Shown in pieces: positions 27,240-37,895 of a DNA stretch of 64,000 nt. Origin of the DNA: Ichthyophthirius multifiliis (Eukaryota > Ciliophora > Oligohymenophorea > Hymenostomatida); the NCBI RefSeq assembly GCF_000220395.1, contig NW_004085945.1, forward strand, positions 1 through 64,000, read 5' to 3'. A program made the position numbers and the translations under genes. The notes beneath the pieces were generated by a model. The model was not told the origin of the DNA. It saw only the letters and a list, made by a program, of their open reading frames with translations, and ran no database searches. The first letter of the stretch is position 1, and each line of letters begins with the position of its first letter.

Positions 27240-27987
27240 TAAATATATATAATTTACACTTAAATATTATATAAAAATTGAATCTGTTTAAATTATAGGA
27301 AATGAATAATTAATTTTTCAAAATATTCTAATAATTTTAATATTTAAAGATTTATTTATTTTATATTTTTTTATTTATTTTCTTAATAAAAATTTGCTTT
27401 ATCGTTTATTAATTATATATGGTCTTCTTTTATATTGTAATAGCTTTAATAAATATTTACTTTTTTTATAGAATCTATAAATTTTATCACTTTTGCTAAT
27501 TTTTTTATGAAATTCCAGCATATTCCTGGATTATAATTGTATACAGATGAGTTTATTGATAAACTACTATTTATTAGTTATATTTTTTGTGGATAAATTG
27601 AATTATTTTTTTATGAATTTCGATTATTTAAGATATTATTAATAGATTTTTGTGAAAAACTTTTAATAATATTATCTGGTGATACTAAGTATTATTTATT
27701 TTCAGAATTTTATAATGGAATAGATAGCCTTATGGAACTAAATCTAAATTTTTAATTTTTTGATTGCATTCGATCCTAGAATTTTAAGTTATTATTTAAT
27801 TTTAATATTTTTTTCGATCTAATTTTTCTATGTTTATTTATTATATTAAATGATTTTTAGGAGAAATTAAATTTCCTACGGGATTTGTATAGTTTTAAAT
27901 ATCTGAAAATTTAAATTCATCTTAGATTTTAAAATTATGGAATTTTAGGGTATTCTAATCTAATGATTTAAAAAAATTTTATTACAT
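23638..27987 (-). CDS. cyclic-nucleotide-gated type K+ channel with CCHC zinc knuckle
   Basis: Starts MQQNFFKSLDQNTLKFHNF at 27987. Order: long cytoplasmic N-terminus; S2 (FTSILIFIIPLKISFYEL); the NRKKILKQY linker; S4-like LRFQIYRKNIDQYFQ; S5 (LLLMIMFLAHIIACGFHLIG); pore helix and filter AIYFSFITMVTVGFGD at 26366-26383; S6 (YVTGMSLISSLIFAYTVNTIG); a C-linker; and a cNMP-binding domain (KGEKDHKIFYVNKGQVELFL, GELFGEQNFFTDQSRNTNAKS) that keeps the phosphate-cassette Arg. A zinc knuckle follows (CAVCKKFRHSIINC, CX2CX4HX4C), then an acidic tail. The last exons (GFDKIKEFTNYFPHNNYTIVC) lack their own ATG and are joined through a TA-rich intron, which I infer. Family role: K+ flux across the cell or ciliary membrane, modulated by voltage and cAMP/cGMP. 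One C-linker junction needs an unusually short intron of about 39 bases. Confidence 0.86.
25559..25605. repeat. (TA)n array, intronic
   Basis: TA array in the K+ channel intron between the exon ending LQILKQYPKDY and the exon starting EKFCQIRHEVLFY. Confidence 0.8.
27173..27232. repeat. (TGTATA)n / (TA)n compound repeat
   Basis: Five units of a TGTATA hexamer pass directly into a (TA)n array. It lies in a TA-rich stretch, probably an intron, between the N-terminal and S1-S2 exons of the K+ channel gene. Confidence 0.75.
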
Positions 27988-28067
27988 TAATTTTTATTAA
28001 CTTTATTATTAAAAAATATAATTATAAAGTAATGTTAAAAAATTCTAATTATTTTATATTTTATTTA

Positions 28068-28116
<49 letters not shown>

Positions 28117-28292
28117 GTTTTTACTTAAAAAATAACAATTCTATATTAAAATATATTATATATTACATTTTTGTTAAATTACTGAAAATTTTATTGTATT
28201 TAATATTAATAATGATAATAAATAAAGTTAAATAGATTTTTAGAAAAAAAACATTTTATTTATATATATAATATTTAATATATAATGTTTTA

Positions 28293-28343
<51 letters not shown>

Positions 28344-28385
28344 AATAAATTTTAAATGGATATTATTAAATAAATTAAAGATTTT
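27988..28385. other. spacer with two (TA)n arrays
   Basis: Between the start of the K+ channel gene and the stop of the thioredoxin gene, both on the minus strand. TA arrays lie at about 28077-28112 and 28297-28342. The short plus-strand reading frames here are Tyr-Ile repeats from these arrays, not genes. Confidence 0.65.
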
Positions 28386-29355
28386 TCAAAATAAAATTTT
28401 TTATAAGCTTTTTCTACCCTCAATAGTTAGTTTATTTGAAACTCCTAATTTAGTAAATATTTCAATTAAAAATTTATTCGCTTTTTTATTTTCCCAATTT
28501 CTATCGACTTTTATAATCTAGAAAGTAAATAAAAGTAAAATATCATAATAAAAAAATGAAAAATACATATAACAAATTTTAAATAGAATCTTCATAGAGC
28601 TAACTTTCATTTTAAACTTAAGCCAAATCGAAAACAAGTGATAAATCTTGTGGATTTAAGTTAACTTTAGATATTAATTCTTCTAATTTTGGGTTTTATT
28701 ATAACTTATTATTTAATTATAAAATAAGCATATCAATTTCATTTAAAATTTATTTACACTGTATATTTATATACATATTAATATATATTTATATATATTA
28801 ATATATTTTTTATATTTATATATATATTTTTTTATTTTTATATATATATTTTTACTTCATCATCATTTTAAATTTCCAAACTATATTTACTATTAGCTTC
28901 ATTTATATAATTTTAGCACTTAACCTTATCTCCTTATTTTACTTAAATTAAAGCTTATAAACAAACTAGTTTTCCTCCATATTTATTTTTTATAAATGAG
29001 TTTTTTTCCATAATGTCCTTAATTGAATCTTCAGCACCATTCAAATCATTTTTTTATATTAAATCTTAAAATTCTCTCATTTTCTATAAATATATTTATT
29101 CTGTGTTTTATAAACCTGAAACCTTATTTACTATTTCAAAAAATTAATTAAGCTTTTCCGCATCAGGATATCCAACAAACCCATCTACTGAATTTTTATT
29201 TGATATTAAATATACAGTTGGAATTGATTTTATTTATAAAGCAGTGGATAACTATGGAAATTTATCAATATTAAGTTTAACTAATCGCCATTTAGCTTAA
29301 GAATTATTTGCTCGTTCTTCTAATAAAGGTGCAAGTTTTTTACAAGGCTAACACC

Positions 29356-29429
<74 letters not shown>

Positions 29430-29693
29430 TAATATTATATTTTACTCCGCATAACAATCTAATACTATGGGAATAGGAGATTCTAATACTTCTTATTACC
29501 ATTCTTCCATTTTTTAAATCTCTACTATGTTAGTGTTTTTTGGATTAACTTGTGTTTCATAAAATTATTGTGCTTGTTGTTTTAATTAATCAAATGTTTA
29601 TTTGGAATATTTTTATGTAAATTATCTTTTACTTATATTTATTAATTATTTTGTAAATTTGTATTGCAATAATCTAATTATTTATTTTTTCAT
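28386..29693 (-). CDS. thioredoxin-domain / TPR protein, CnoX (YbbN)-like, probably mitochondrial
   Basis: About 310-320 residues in several exons, starting MKKQIIRLLQYKFTKQLINISKR at 29693. That N-terminus is basic, without acidic residues, and looks like a mitochondrial targeting peptide. The thioredoxin fold follows: EWQQEVLESPIPIVLDCYADWCQPCKKLAPLL, LVKLNIDKFPQLSTALQIKSIPTVYL with the cis-Pro, and DGFVGYPDAEKLNQFFE. The active site is WCQPC (29342-29356), its Gln encoded by TAG; a TA-rich intron (29358-29445) ends just before it. The tail has TPR-like helices (NPQDLSLVFDLAQVQ, IIKVDRNWENKKANKFLIEIF), as in bacterial CnoX, which links redox protection to chaperonins. Stop TGA at 28386-28388. 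The domain call is firm; mitochondrial location and CnoX-like role are inference. Confidence 0.85.
29360..29422. repeat. (TA)n array, intronic
   Basis: About 31 TA units filling most of the 88-base intron that precedes the WCQPC codons of the thioredoxin-like gene. Confidence 0.85.
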
Positions 29694-30259
29694 ATTTATT
29701 TTATTTTATTTTATTTAAATAAAGATATATATAATTTTAAGTATATTAAATAATATATAATATTTATTTTAATTAATAAAATATATATTATATATTTAAT
29801 AATTATATCTTATTATATACTAGTTAATTTATTTTAATTTATCATTTTAAATAAAATATTAAAATTTAACAATTATATTAAAAAACTTCATTAATGAATA
29901 ATGGATATATTTCTAATTAAAGCATAATAAGTACATTTAAAAATTGAAAACTATTTATAATTAAATAGAAAAATTATTTATTATTATAAAAATATTCTAA
30001 ATAAAAAAAAAATAATATAATATTAAGTAATTTTAAAATAAAAAAAAAAAAACAATAAATATCAAAAAAAAAATAAAAAAAATTGTGATAAAAAGAGATG
30101 AATATTTAAAAAAAATAAAAAAAATAGTAAAAGTAAAATAAAAAAAAGACTATAATAAAAATGGTAGAAAACTTATTTTTAAAACACTAAAAAAAAAAAT
30201 GCAACACAATCAACTTATTAATATAAAATAAAAATAAAAATTAATTTATAAAATCTCAC
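29694..30259. other. AT-rich spacer
   Basis: Between the start of the thioredoxin-like gene and the stop of H3. A-rich, without a visible gene. The H3 3' end and the thioredoxin promoter should lie here. Confidence 0.6.
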
Positions 30260-30670
<411 letters not shown>

Positions 30671-31120
30671 TTTTTTTTGTTTTGAGTTTTTTTTTTGTTT
30701 TTGTTTTTTTTAATTTTTTGTTTTTTATTATTGTATTTTTTTTAAATATAAATGCTTTTTTTAGGTTCTTTTTTTTTTTTTTTTTTTAATTTTTAATTTT
30801 TTTTTATATGCGCTTTTTTTAAGATTTTTTAAATATCTTTGAATTAGCTAAATTATCCAATCATATTGATTATCTTTTTAAATGATGGATAACTTTAATT
30901 AAATTTTTTAAATATAATACATTTATTTATTTTAATAAAGGAAAAATTATTAAAAATATAATTATTATTAATAAATATATATATAAAATATTGCTAATAT
31001 ATAATTATGTCATTAATAGAAATCATATATATATATATATATAAGTTTATCTCATTAAAAAATAAATATTTTAATAAAAAAAAATTATAAAAAAAAAAAA
31101 AAAAACTAAAAAACAAAAAA
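30671..31120. promoter_or_regulatory. H3/H4 divergent promoter with CCAAT element
   Basis: A 450-base intergenic region shared by two divergent core histone genes. Both starts are preceded by A-rich leaders (AAAACAAAAAAATG type). Near its middle (30841-30900) is the only more complex sequence, including CCAAT at 30857-30861 and a nearby inverted ATTG. A CCAAT-type shared activator site is inferred from position. A short (TA)n lies at about 31026-31043. Confidence 0.6.
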
Positions 31121-31441
31121 ATGGCTGCCGGAAAAGGAGGAAAAGGAGGAAAAGGAATGGGAAAAGTTGGTGCTAAAAGACACTCTAGAAAATCAAATAA
31201 AGCTTCTATTGAAGGAATTACTAAACCTGCTATTAGAAGATTAGCTAGAAGAGGTGGAGTAAAAAGAATTTCATCTTTCATTTATGATGATTCAAGATAA
31301 GTATTAAAATCTTTCTTAGAAAGTGTTGTTAGAGATGCTGTTACATACACTGAACATGCCAGAAGAAAAACTGTTACTGCTATGGATGTTGTTTATGCCT
31401 TAAAGAGATAAGGAAGAACTTTATACGGATTTGGTGGTTGA
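31121..31441 (+). CDS. H4: histone H4 with extended tail
   Basis: 106 residues, intronless, ATG 31121 to TGA 31439-31441. The fold is canonical: [60 protein letters not shown] and RTLYGFGG. It forms the H3-H4 tetramer. The N-terminal tail reads [21 protein letters not shown], which from memory is one GGK unit (three residues) longer than Tetrahymena H4 and so carries one extra acetylatable lysine. Two Gln codons are TAA. The A-rich leader (AACAAAAAAATG) is typical for ciliates. The neighbouring H3 is divergent at 450 bases, an arrangement that favours balanced expression in S phase. Confidence 0.97.
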
Positions 31442-32341
31442 ATATTTTTTTTTAAAAAAAAAAAAATAAAAAATAAAAATTTAAGGAAAATAATAATAAT
31501 ATAAAATTGTTGTTGTTTTTTTATTGTTTTTTTTGCATTTTTTTTGGTTTTAAAAAAGAGTTATTTCTTTATTTTTTATTTTAATTTTTTCTTCCTTTCT
31601 TTTATTTTTTTAATTATTGATTTGAAATATTTTTTTTAATTATTGTTTTTGAAATATTTTACTTTTTTTATATATATATATTTATTTATTTTTAAAAAAA
31701 AAACATATTTTATTTTAAACAAAAAAAGCATTTAAAAAAAAAAAAAAAAAATTCTAAAAAATATGTCATTTATAAAAATTTATATAAAATATTATTAATT
31801 ATAAATATAAAATATTCTTTTTTTGTTTTTTTGTATTTTTTTTTTTTGTTAATATAAACATATGTTTAGCTATGCTAAAAATTTTAACTAAAAATAAAAT
31901 AATTTTTTTTTTTTTTTTTGTATTTAAAATAAATAATTAAAATATAAAAAAAAACTTTTTTTTTTTTAATTATAAATTAAAATAGAATTTTTATTTATAT
32001 TTGATATTTAATATTTATTATTAAATTATTTTTTAATATTATTTATTTTATTTATAAAAAAAAAAATAAGTTATATATAAATAGTTTATTTAATTGTTTT
32101 TATTTTATAATATTAGTAATTTTTATTTTATAAATTCTAATATCTATATATTTAAACAATAAATTATTATTTTTTTAAAATAAAATACAAGGAATTTTTT
32201 TATTTTTAAATATAAAAATACAATATTTTAATTTATGAATTAAAAATAATTATTTATGCATAAAAAATATATTTAAAAAGAAAATTAAATAATTTATTTC
32301 TTAAAAATATTCAAAAAAAATAAAAATATTTAATAACAAAA
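31442..32341. other. AT-rich spacer
   Basis: 900 bases between the H4 stop and the kinase start, with many long A and T homopolymers. No gene or RNA gene is visible. The H4 3' end and the kinase promoter should be here. Confidence 0.6.
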
Positions 32342-32902
32342 ATGCCAAAAATAGTTGATAATTACGTATTAGAGCGTAAAATAGGATCAGGACAATTCGG
32401 AGATGTATACAAAGGTTATAATAAACAAAACAACTAAGACATAGCCATAAAAGTAGTAAAGCGTGAACTTTTAAAGGGTAAATTTAATGAATTATTAGAA
32501 AATGAGATTCGAGTACTTCGTACATGTAATAACGAAAATATAATAAAGCTATATGATATAAAGAAGACTGCTAATAATTTTTATTTAATGCTAGAATATT
32601 GTAATGAAGGAGACTTAATGTAATATTAAAAAGAGAAGAAATATTTAACAGAAGACGAGGCTATAGAGTTTTTAATTTAAATAATAAACGCATTTAAGAC
32701 TTTGGTAAAGAATAAAATTATGCACAGAGATTTTAAATTGGCAAATATTCTAAAACATAATGGAAATATAAAAATTGCAGATTTTGGATTTGCTAAACTG
32801 CTAGGAAATTCCAATTTAACTTCTACTATGTTAGGTTCTCCTTTAAATATGGCACCTGAAGGTAAAATAAAGTTATATATATAAAATAAATATATATATA
32901 TA

Positions 32903-32952
<50 letters not shown>

Positions 32953-34259
32953 GATATATATAATATATATACTTATTTTTATTTTTATAAGTTTTGGATG
33001 GATAAGATTATAATAACAAAGCTGATATATGGTCAATAGGAACTGTTTTGTTTGAATTGTTATTTGGAAAACCACCTTTTACAGCTGGGAATATGATAGA
33101 TTTAATAAAGAGGATAAAAAATAGTCCTTTGGAAATTCCAAAAAAGATAAATAAAATATCTGCCGTGACTGAAGATGTTTTAAGAAAAATGCTTGTCGTT
33201 GACCCTAAGAAGAGGATTGAATGGGATGAGGTTTTTGGACATAAAATCAACTATTTTTTAGATGATAAAATTAAAAATGATTTGGAGGCAACAATGAAGG
33301 ATAACGGATAAATAGCAATGAATTTGTCAAGATTTTATATTAAAAATAATAAAGTAATTAATCATCCTTCTGAAATCGAAAAAAAATAAGAAATTAATAA
33401 CTATGCAATTAATGTTGCAAAAGGAGGAACAGGTAATTAAGAAAATTATTAAGGAGCAATCATTAAGAGGTAGACAGAAAGAGTAGAAGAGTAGTAATAA
33501 TAATATTAATAATAATAATAATAGGAAGAAGTAAAAAATGAAGACGAGGAAGTATAAACTAAAGAGTCTTTAAGGGAAATGTAAATTAGAATTAAAAAAA
33601 GAAACGCAAACAGGATTCTTCATGAGAGAAATATTTATGTTTTTTTGGCTTCTGTAGCAGAGGATGCAATGAATAATTAAAATATTAAAATTAGCGAAAT
33701 AGTCGGGTTTTTATTAGTAAAAAAACTATTATAGTAAGTTGAATTTCTAGCAAGTAAAATGAAGAAAAAAGAAAACGTTTTCAAATTGGAGCTTTGGGAT
33801 TAGTTTATTCTTAGTAAAGATTATAATGATATTTATATGTATATTGAAAAAGAACATGATGTTTTTAGGCTTTACTTTAATTCGATGTTTGAGAGAATCA
33901 AAGGAAGCGCTTTATTAGTTGGGAATTAATTAGATTCTTAAATTAAATAGGCTATTAGTAATAATGTTTCGTAAAATATTGATGCAGTTTTAAAATAAAT
34001 ACTATAGGATTATTGTGTTTAGTTAATGTAAAGTATATAGGAATAAGCTAAGAATTTAAAAGAGTTGGAGAATCATAAAACTTTAGTCATTCATGCAGAT
34101 AGAATCCTTGATTGTTTAACACTTGAAGAAACTTTCGTTTTCGAAGATAAAAATACTTAAGAGTAGTTTAATTTTAAACTTTATTACGATGAAGATGATA
34201 AAATGGAAGCTGATTAATTACTTAGTAAAGTTTAATAGAAATTATAAAAGAAATTATGA
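32342..34259 (+). CDS. ULK/Atg1-like Ser/Thr protein kinase
   Basis: About 595 residues in two exons, intron 32862-32991 (TA-rich). Start MPKIVDNYVLERKIGSGQFG at 32342. Kinase motifs in order: glycine loop GSGQFGDV, AIKVVK lysine, a helix C Glu in NEIRVL, YCNEGDL hinge, catalytic loop HRDFKLANIL (Phe replaces the usual Leu), ADFGFAK, LGSPLNMAPE and the ADIWSIGTVLFELLFGKPPF region. HRDxKLAN, DFGFAK and GSPLxMAPE point to the ULK/Atg1 family, which controls autophagy and, in some members, cilia. After residue about 260 a Gln-rich linker (about 33470-33530) leads to a helical C-terminal half (RILHERNIYVFLASVAEDA), as ULK kinases have for binding partners. Stop TGA 34257-34259. The autophagy role is inferred only from family. 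Confidence 0.9.
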
Positions 34260-34358
34260 GGAAATATACATTTATATATAAAATATTAATAATATAATTT
34301 TATTTATTATTAATATCATTCTGAATTATTTAATAAAAATAAATATATAATTAAAAAA

Positions 34359-36960
34359 TCATAATTTTTAATTATTATCAACATTATATAAAGATCTAAT
34401 AACTTAAGATGTAATATCACAAAGTATATTGAATTTTTCATCTAATTTAGATTTTATAGCTTCCCTTTTTGTATTAAGGATTTTACCCGCAAACCCAAAA
34501 AACTCCAATTTAAGATTTTCTATATTTTCTTTTTGGAAAATATTCCTTTCCAAAAGCCAATAACTAAATAAATTTTTCTCATTTAAATCTCTTTTCCATT
34601 TTTAAACATCTCTGGCTATAGTAATTTCTATTTCGTACACATTTCCAATCTAGTTTATTACATTAATACTGTTTTAATTGATATTTTCAGTATTTAAATT
34701 ACACATATCGCATAATAAAATCATAGTCGCACATAGTCTTTTTTATCTTACCTTCAAAAAAGAATTGAAGTCGAAAAAATTATGGTTTAAAGCCTTGTCC
34801 CAGTATTAATAGGTTTAAATAAGGCTTTCTAAAATCAGGAAAAGTTCCTAATATAAAGCGTTTTTGAGAATTTCGTTTTTTACGAGAGATTCTAAATTGT
34901 ACTCGAAAATTCTAATACACTCAGATAATAAGGAAAGACCATATTTAATCTCTATGGGTTCGTTTTTTAAAAGAGTAGAAAGGTCAAGTCTTCTACTGCT
35001 TTTGGTTTATTTGAAATTTTCTATTAGTTGGATGACTACAATCGATTTTTGGGAATTTAAAGCTAGTAGATTTGCTGCTAGGAGGTCTATAATAATTACT
35101 AAAAGCTTTAATTTATACACTAGGGCCCTTGTGGGTAATTTTTATTCATTTTCGATGTTTAATTTGACGATTTCTAGTTAAGAAAATATCTTATTGAGCC
35201 ATTTATAGCCTTTAGGACCGAATATTTTATTGTGTAAATCTTTAAGTTCTTGCTCTTAGTTATTGTTTTCCTTTTCTATTGATAAATGGAGAGGCTTTTC
35301 CTATCTAAAACAGTCAAAAGCTACATGAATGATAATATTTTCCTCTAAACTTTCGCATTCTAATTCTACATAGAAAGTACTTAAAGGTTATTATTACAAA
35401 TTATTATCTTCGATTCTAACTTAAGAAAACATATCATGAGCCTGTAAATAATTTTTTGCGGTAGCAGTTTAAATTTTTCCTCTCAATTTCATATATCTAA
35501 TCGCCTCTTCGACTAAATGAGGTGGTACTCCGGCTGCTAACGCTATATTTTTAGCATGTAAGTTCATATGTCCTTTTTAAATACCTTCAATAGATAAAGC
35601 CCTTAAAGCCGCGAAATTTTGACCTAATCCAACAGCCGCCATTATTTCTGAAAGTTTTTACGCATTAGGGTATTTTAGAAGTTTCATATTATTTTCATAG
35701 AGTCTATTAGAGGCTAAAACACCCCCTTTAGAACCCACGGCTATAGGTATTTCGATAGACCCTTTAAAAATAAGCTCATTTTTCTCATTTTTTATAATTT
35801 CATAGTGTGTAAGTGGCTAATAACCGGCTTTTGGATTCACAAATAAGGCCGCAAAGGCATGACATGATGATTCTATTGATCGCCAGTCTTATCCAGTAGC
35901 TAATGCAACGGCGTCTATGCCGTTTAGAATGCCTTTATTATGCGTAGAGGCCCTAAAAGGGTCTAGTTGAGCAAATTTATAGGCCTCAAGTATCCCTTGA
36001 GCAACTTTTTCGCCTGAAGAGGCTTTCCAATTCATTTTTTTTAAAGGGATTTCGAAAAAAGCGCCGGAACGTCTTTCTATACAAAGATTAGAGAGGATTT
36101 TAATTCCCAATTTTCCACCTATTATATTCTATATATAAGGGGCAGTGTGTTCAAGGATTGTATTTACGATATTTGCGCCCATTGAATCACAGACGTTTAT
36201 ATGTAAATTAATTATGAACATTTGTTTCTGGTTGTTATTTATGGAGCTTTAGGGAATTAGGTCTATATTGGTGTTTTTGAGAATTTTATCGGATTCATTT
36301 AAAATTTGGATTTTTATGTCTTCTACACCTCCTCCTCGGTTTACAATATTTTGGCAACTTTCGTTTGCAAAGGAAATTATTTCGTTTTTATGATTTTCGA
36401 TTAAAAATTAAGTTTTTACAACATCCAATTCAGAAAACTAAATCTATCCGATCATTATTGGTTTCGTGGAGTATGTTTTAAACCCGCCGCCTTGCTCGTC
36501 GATGAATTTTGCAGCTGAAGAAGCAGCAGCGATCACCGAAGGCTCTTCTACAGCCATTGGAATGGTAAAATAGCTCCCGTTTATGTTAAAATTAAGGCCA
36601 AGTCCTAGTGGAAGAGATATTTTTCCAATGCAATTTTCTACCATAAGGTTTGCTCGGTCAAGAGTTAAGCCTCCGTCTTCAAAGCAAGAAGTTTCGAGAT
36701 TTTAATAGAGCTTTTAAAGCTGGTCAAGACGCTCTTTTTAGGTTTTCTTGTAAAAACCGTTCCATAATTTAGAGTTTTGGTCATCTTTTTTAAGAGATAG
36801 GGAAGATTAATGGGTAGATTTTTATGTTATTATTTAAGAATTTAGTTATTTGAGGCGATCTGTGAGTATAGATTTTTATTAATTCAAAGATTAGTCGTTA
36901 ATTATTTGATGCTATTATAGGTTTTCGCAATTATTAGGGTTTAATTAATAATTTTATTGA
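34359..36960 (-). CDS. HMGR: HMG-CoA reductase, bacterial-type class II, with C-terminal extension; 5' end unresolved
   Basis: Catalyses HMG-CoA to mevalonate. Class II signatures: VENCIGKISLPLGLGLNF, PMAVEEPSVIAAASSAAK with the catalytic Glu, the cofactor motif CDSMGANIVNT, ASTHNKGILNGIDAVALATG with the catalytic Lys and Asp, AAVGLGQNFAALRALSIEG, and KGHMNLHAKNIALAAG with the catalytic His. No membrane anchor is visible, unlike eukaryotic class I enzymes. The catalytic part (about 450 residues) is followed by about 350 further helical residues (FYVELECESLEENIII, KIFGPKGYKWLNKIFSQ, FGFAGKILNTKREAIKS) that I cannot assign. Stop TGA 34359-34361, 99 bases from the convergent kinase stop. No in-frame ATG precedes the conserved N-terminus (the first is in MVENCIG, 36644), yet coding sequence continues to about 36960, so an upstream exon is probable. 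An ancient bacterial transfer is inferred from the class. Confidence 0.9.
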
Positions 36961-37323
36961 GTTTTAAATTAATTTAATATTTAAAGATATATAGGAGTCT
37001 AAAGGGTTATATTAAGTAATCTTAAAGGAAAAAAAGAGTTTTAAGATAAAAAAAATAAAATTATATTTGAAGAATTTTCTAGAATTATTATTAATGAGCT
37101 TTATGTATTTTATTATAGGATAATCTTTTGAAAGGAATTTTATTCTTGTTAAAAATCTAGAATTGTTTCTAGAGTAGCAAAAGGATAATATTATTGGATA
37201 TATTCTAAGTTTAATTAATGGTTGGTTATGTGAGTTTATATATATATATATTAATATGTTGTTTTATAGTTTATTTAGGTATCTTAAATAACTTTTTAAA
37301 TTAAGAATATAAAATAAATATAT

Positions 37324-37357
<34 letters not shown>

Positions 37358-37895
37358 ATATATATATAAATATATATTTTTTTTTACTTTTTAATAATTA
37401 ATCATTTATGTTTGTGATTTTTTTTTTTTTTATTTCTTTTATCTATGTCTATAGTTATTTTTCTTTTAATTTTACATTATTTTATATATATTTTCATATT
37501 ATTTTGTGTTTATTTATTTGTTGTTTTTTATTTACATTAGTTTCTATTTTTAAAATTGTATGTCTTTATTTCTTAAATGCCAAAATTATTTATACTCATT
37601 TAATTATTTTTTTTATATATTATGTATATATTAAATATTTTTATTTTTTATTATAATTCTCTTTAATTATATTTATCAAATTTATATTCTTTTTATATAA
37701 AATACATAAATTAACAACTAAAATTATTCTTTCTATATATTAATAACATTTTTCAATATATATTTCATATTAATTTATATTTTTTAAGGTTATCAATAAT
37801 AATTATAAAAATTTTAATAATCTTTATAATTTAAATTAAATTTATAATCTTAATAAAAAAATAACAAATATTTATTTAATAATTAAAAAATAAAA
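36961..37895. other. AT-rich spacer, may hold the first HMG-CoA reductase exon
   Basis: The part nearest 36961-37150 may include the missing HMG-CoA reductase start. A (TA)n array lies at about 37329-37352. The remainder is T-rich without a convincing gene. Confidence 0.5.

Noticed and set aside
28032-28521. Plus-strand frames with (Tyr-Ile)n
   Set aside because: They are translations of (TA)n arrays. The DNA is spacer and, from 28386, the 3' exon of the minus-strand thioredoxin-like gene.
33008-33250. Minus-strand 80-codon ORF
   Set aside because: Antisense shadow of the ULK-like kinase domain.
34864-35181. Plus-strand 105-codon ORF
   Set aside because: Antisense to the C-terminal extension of HMG-CoA reductase, which is open on the minus strand.
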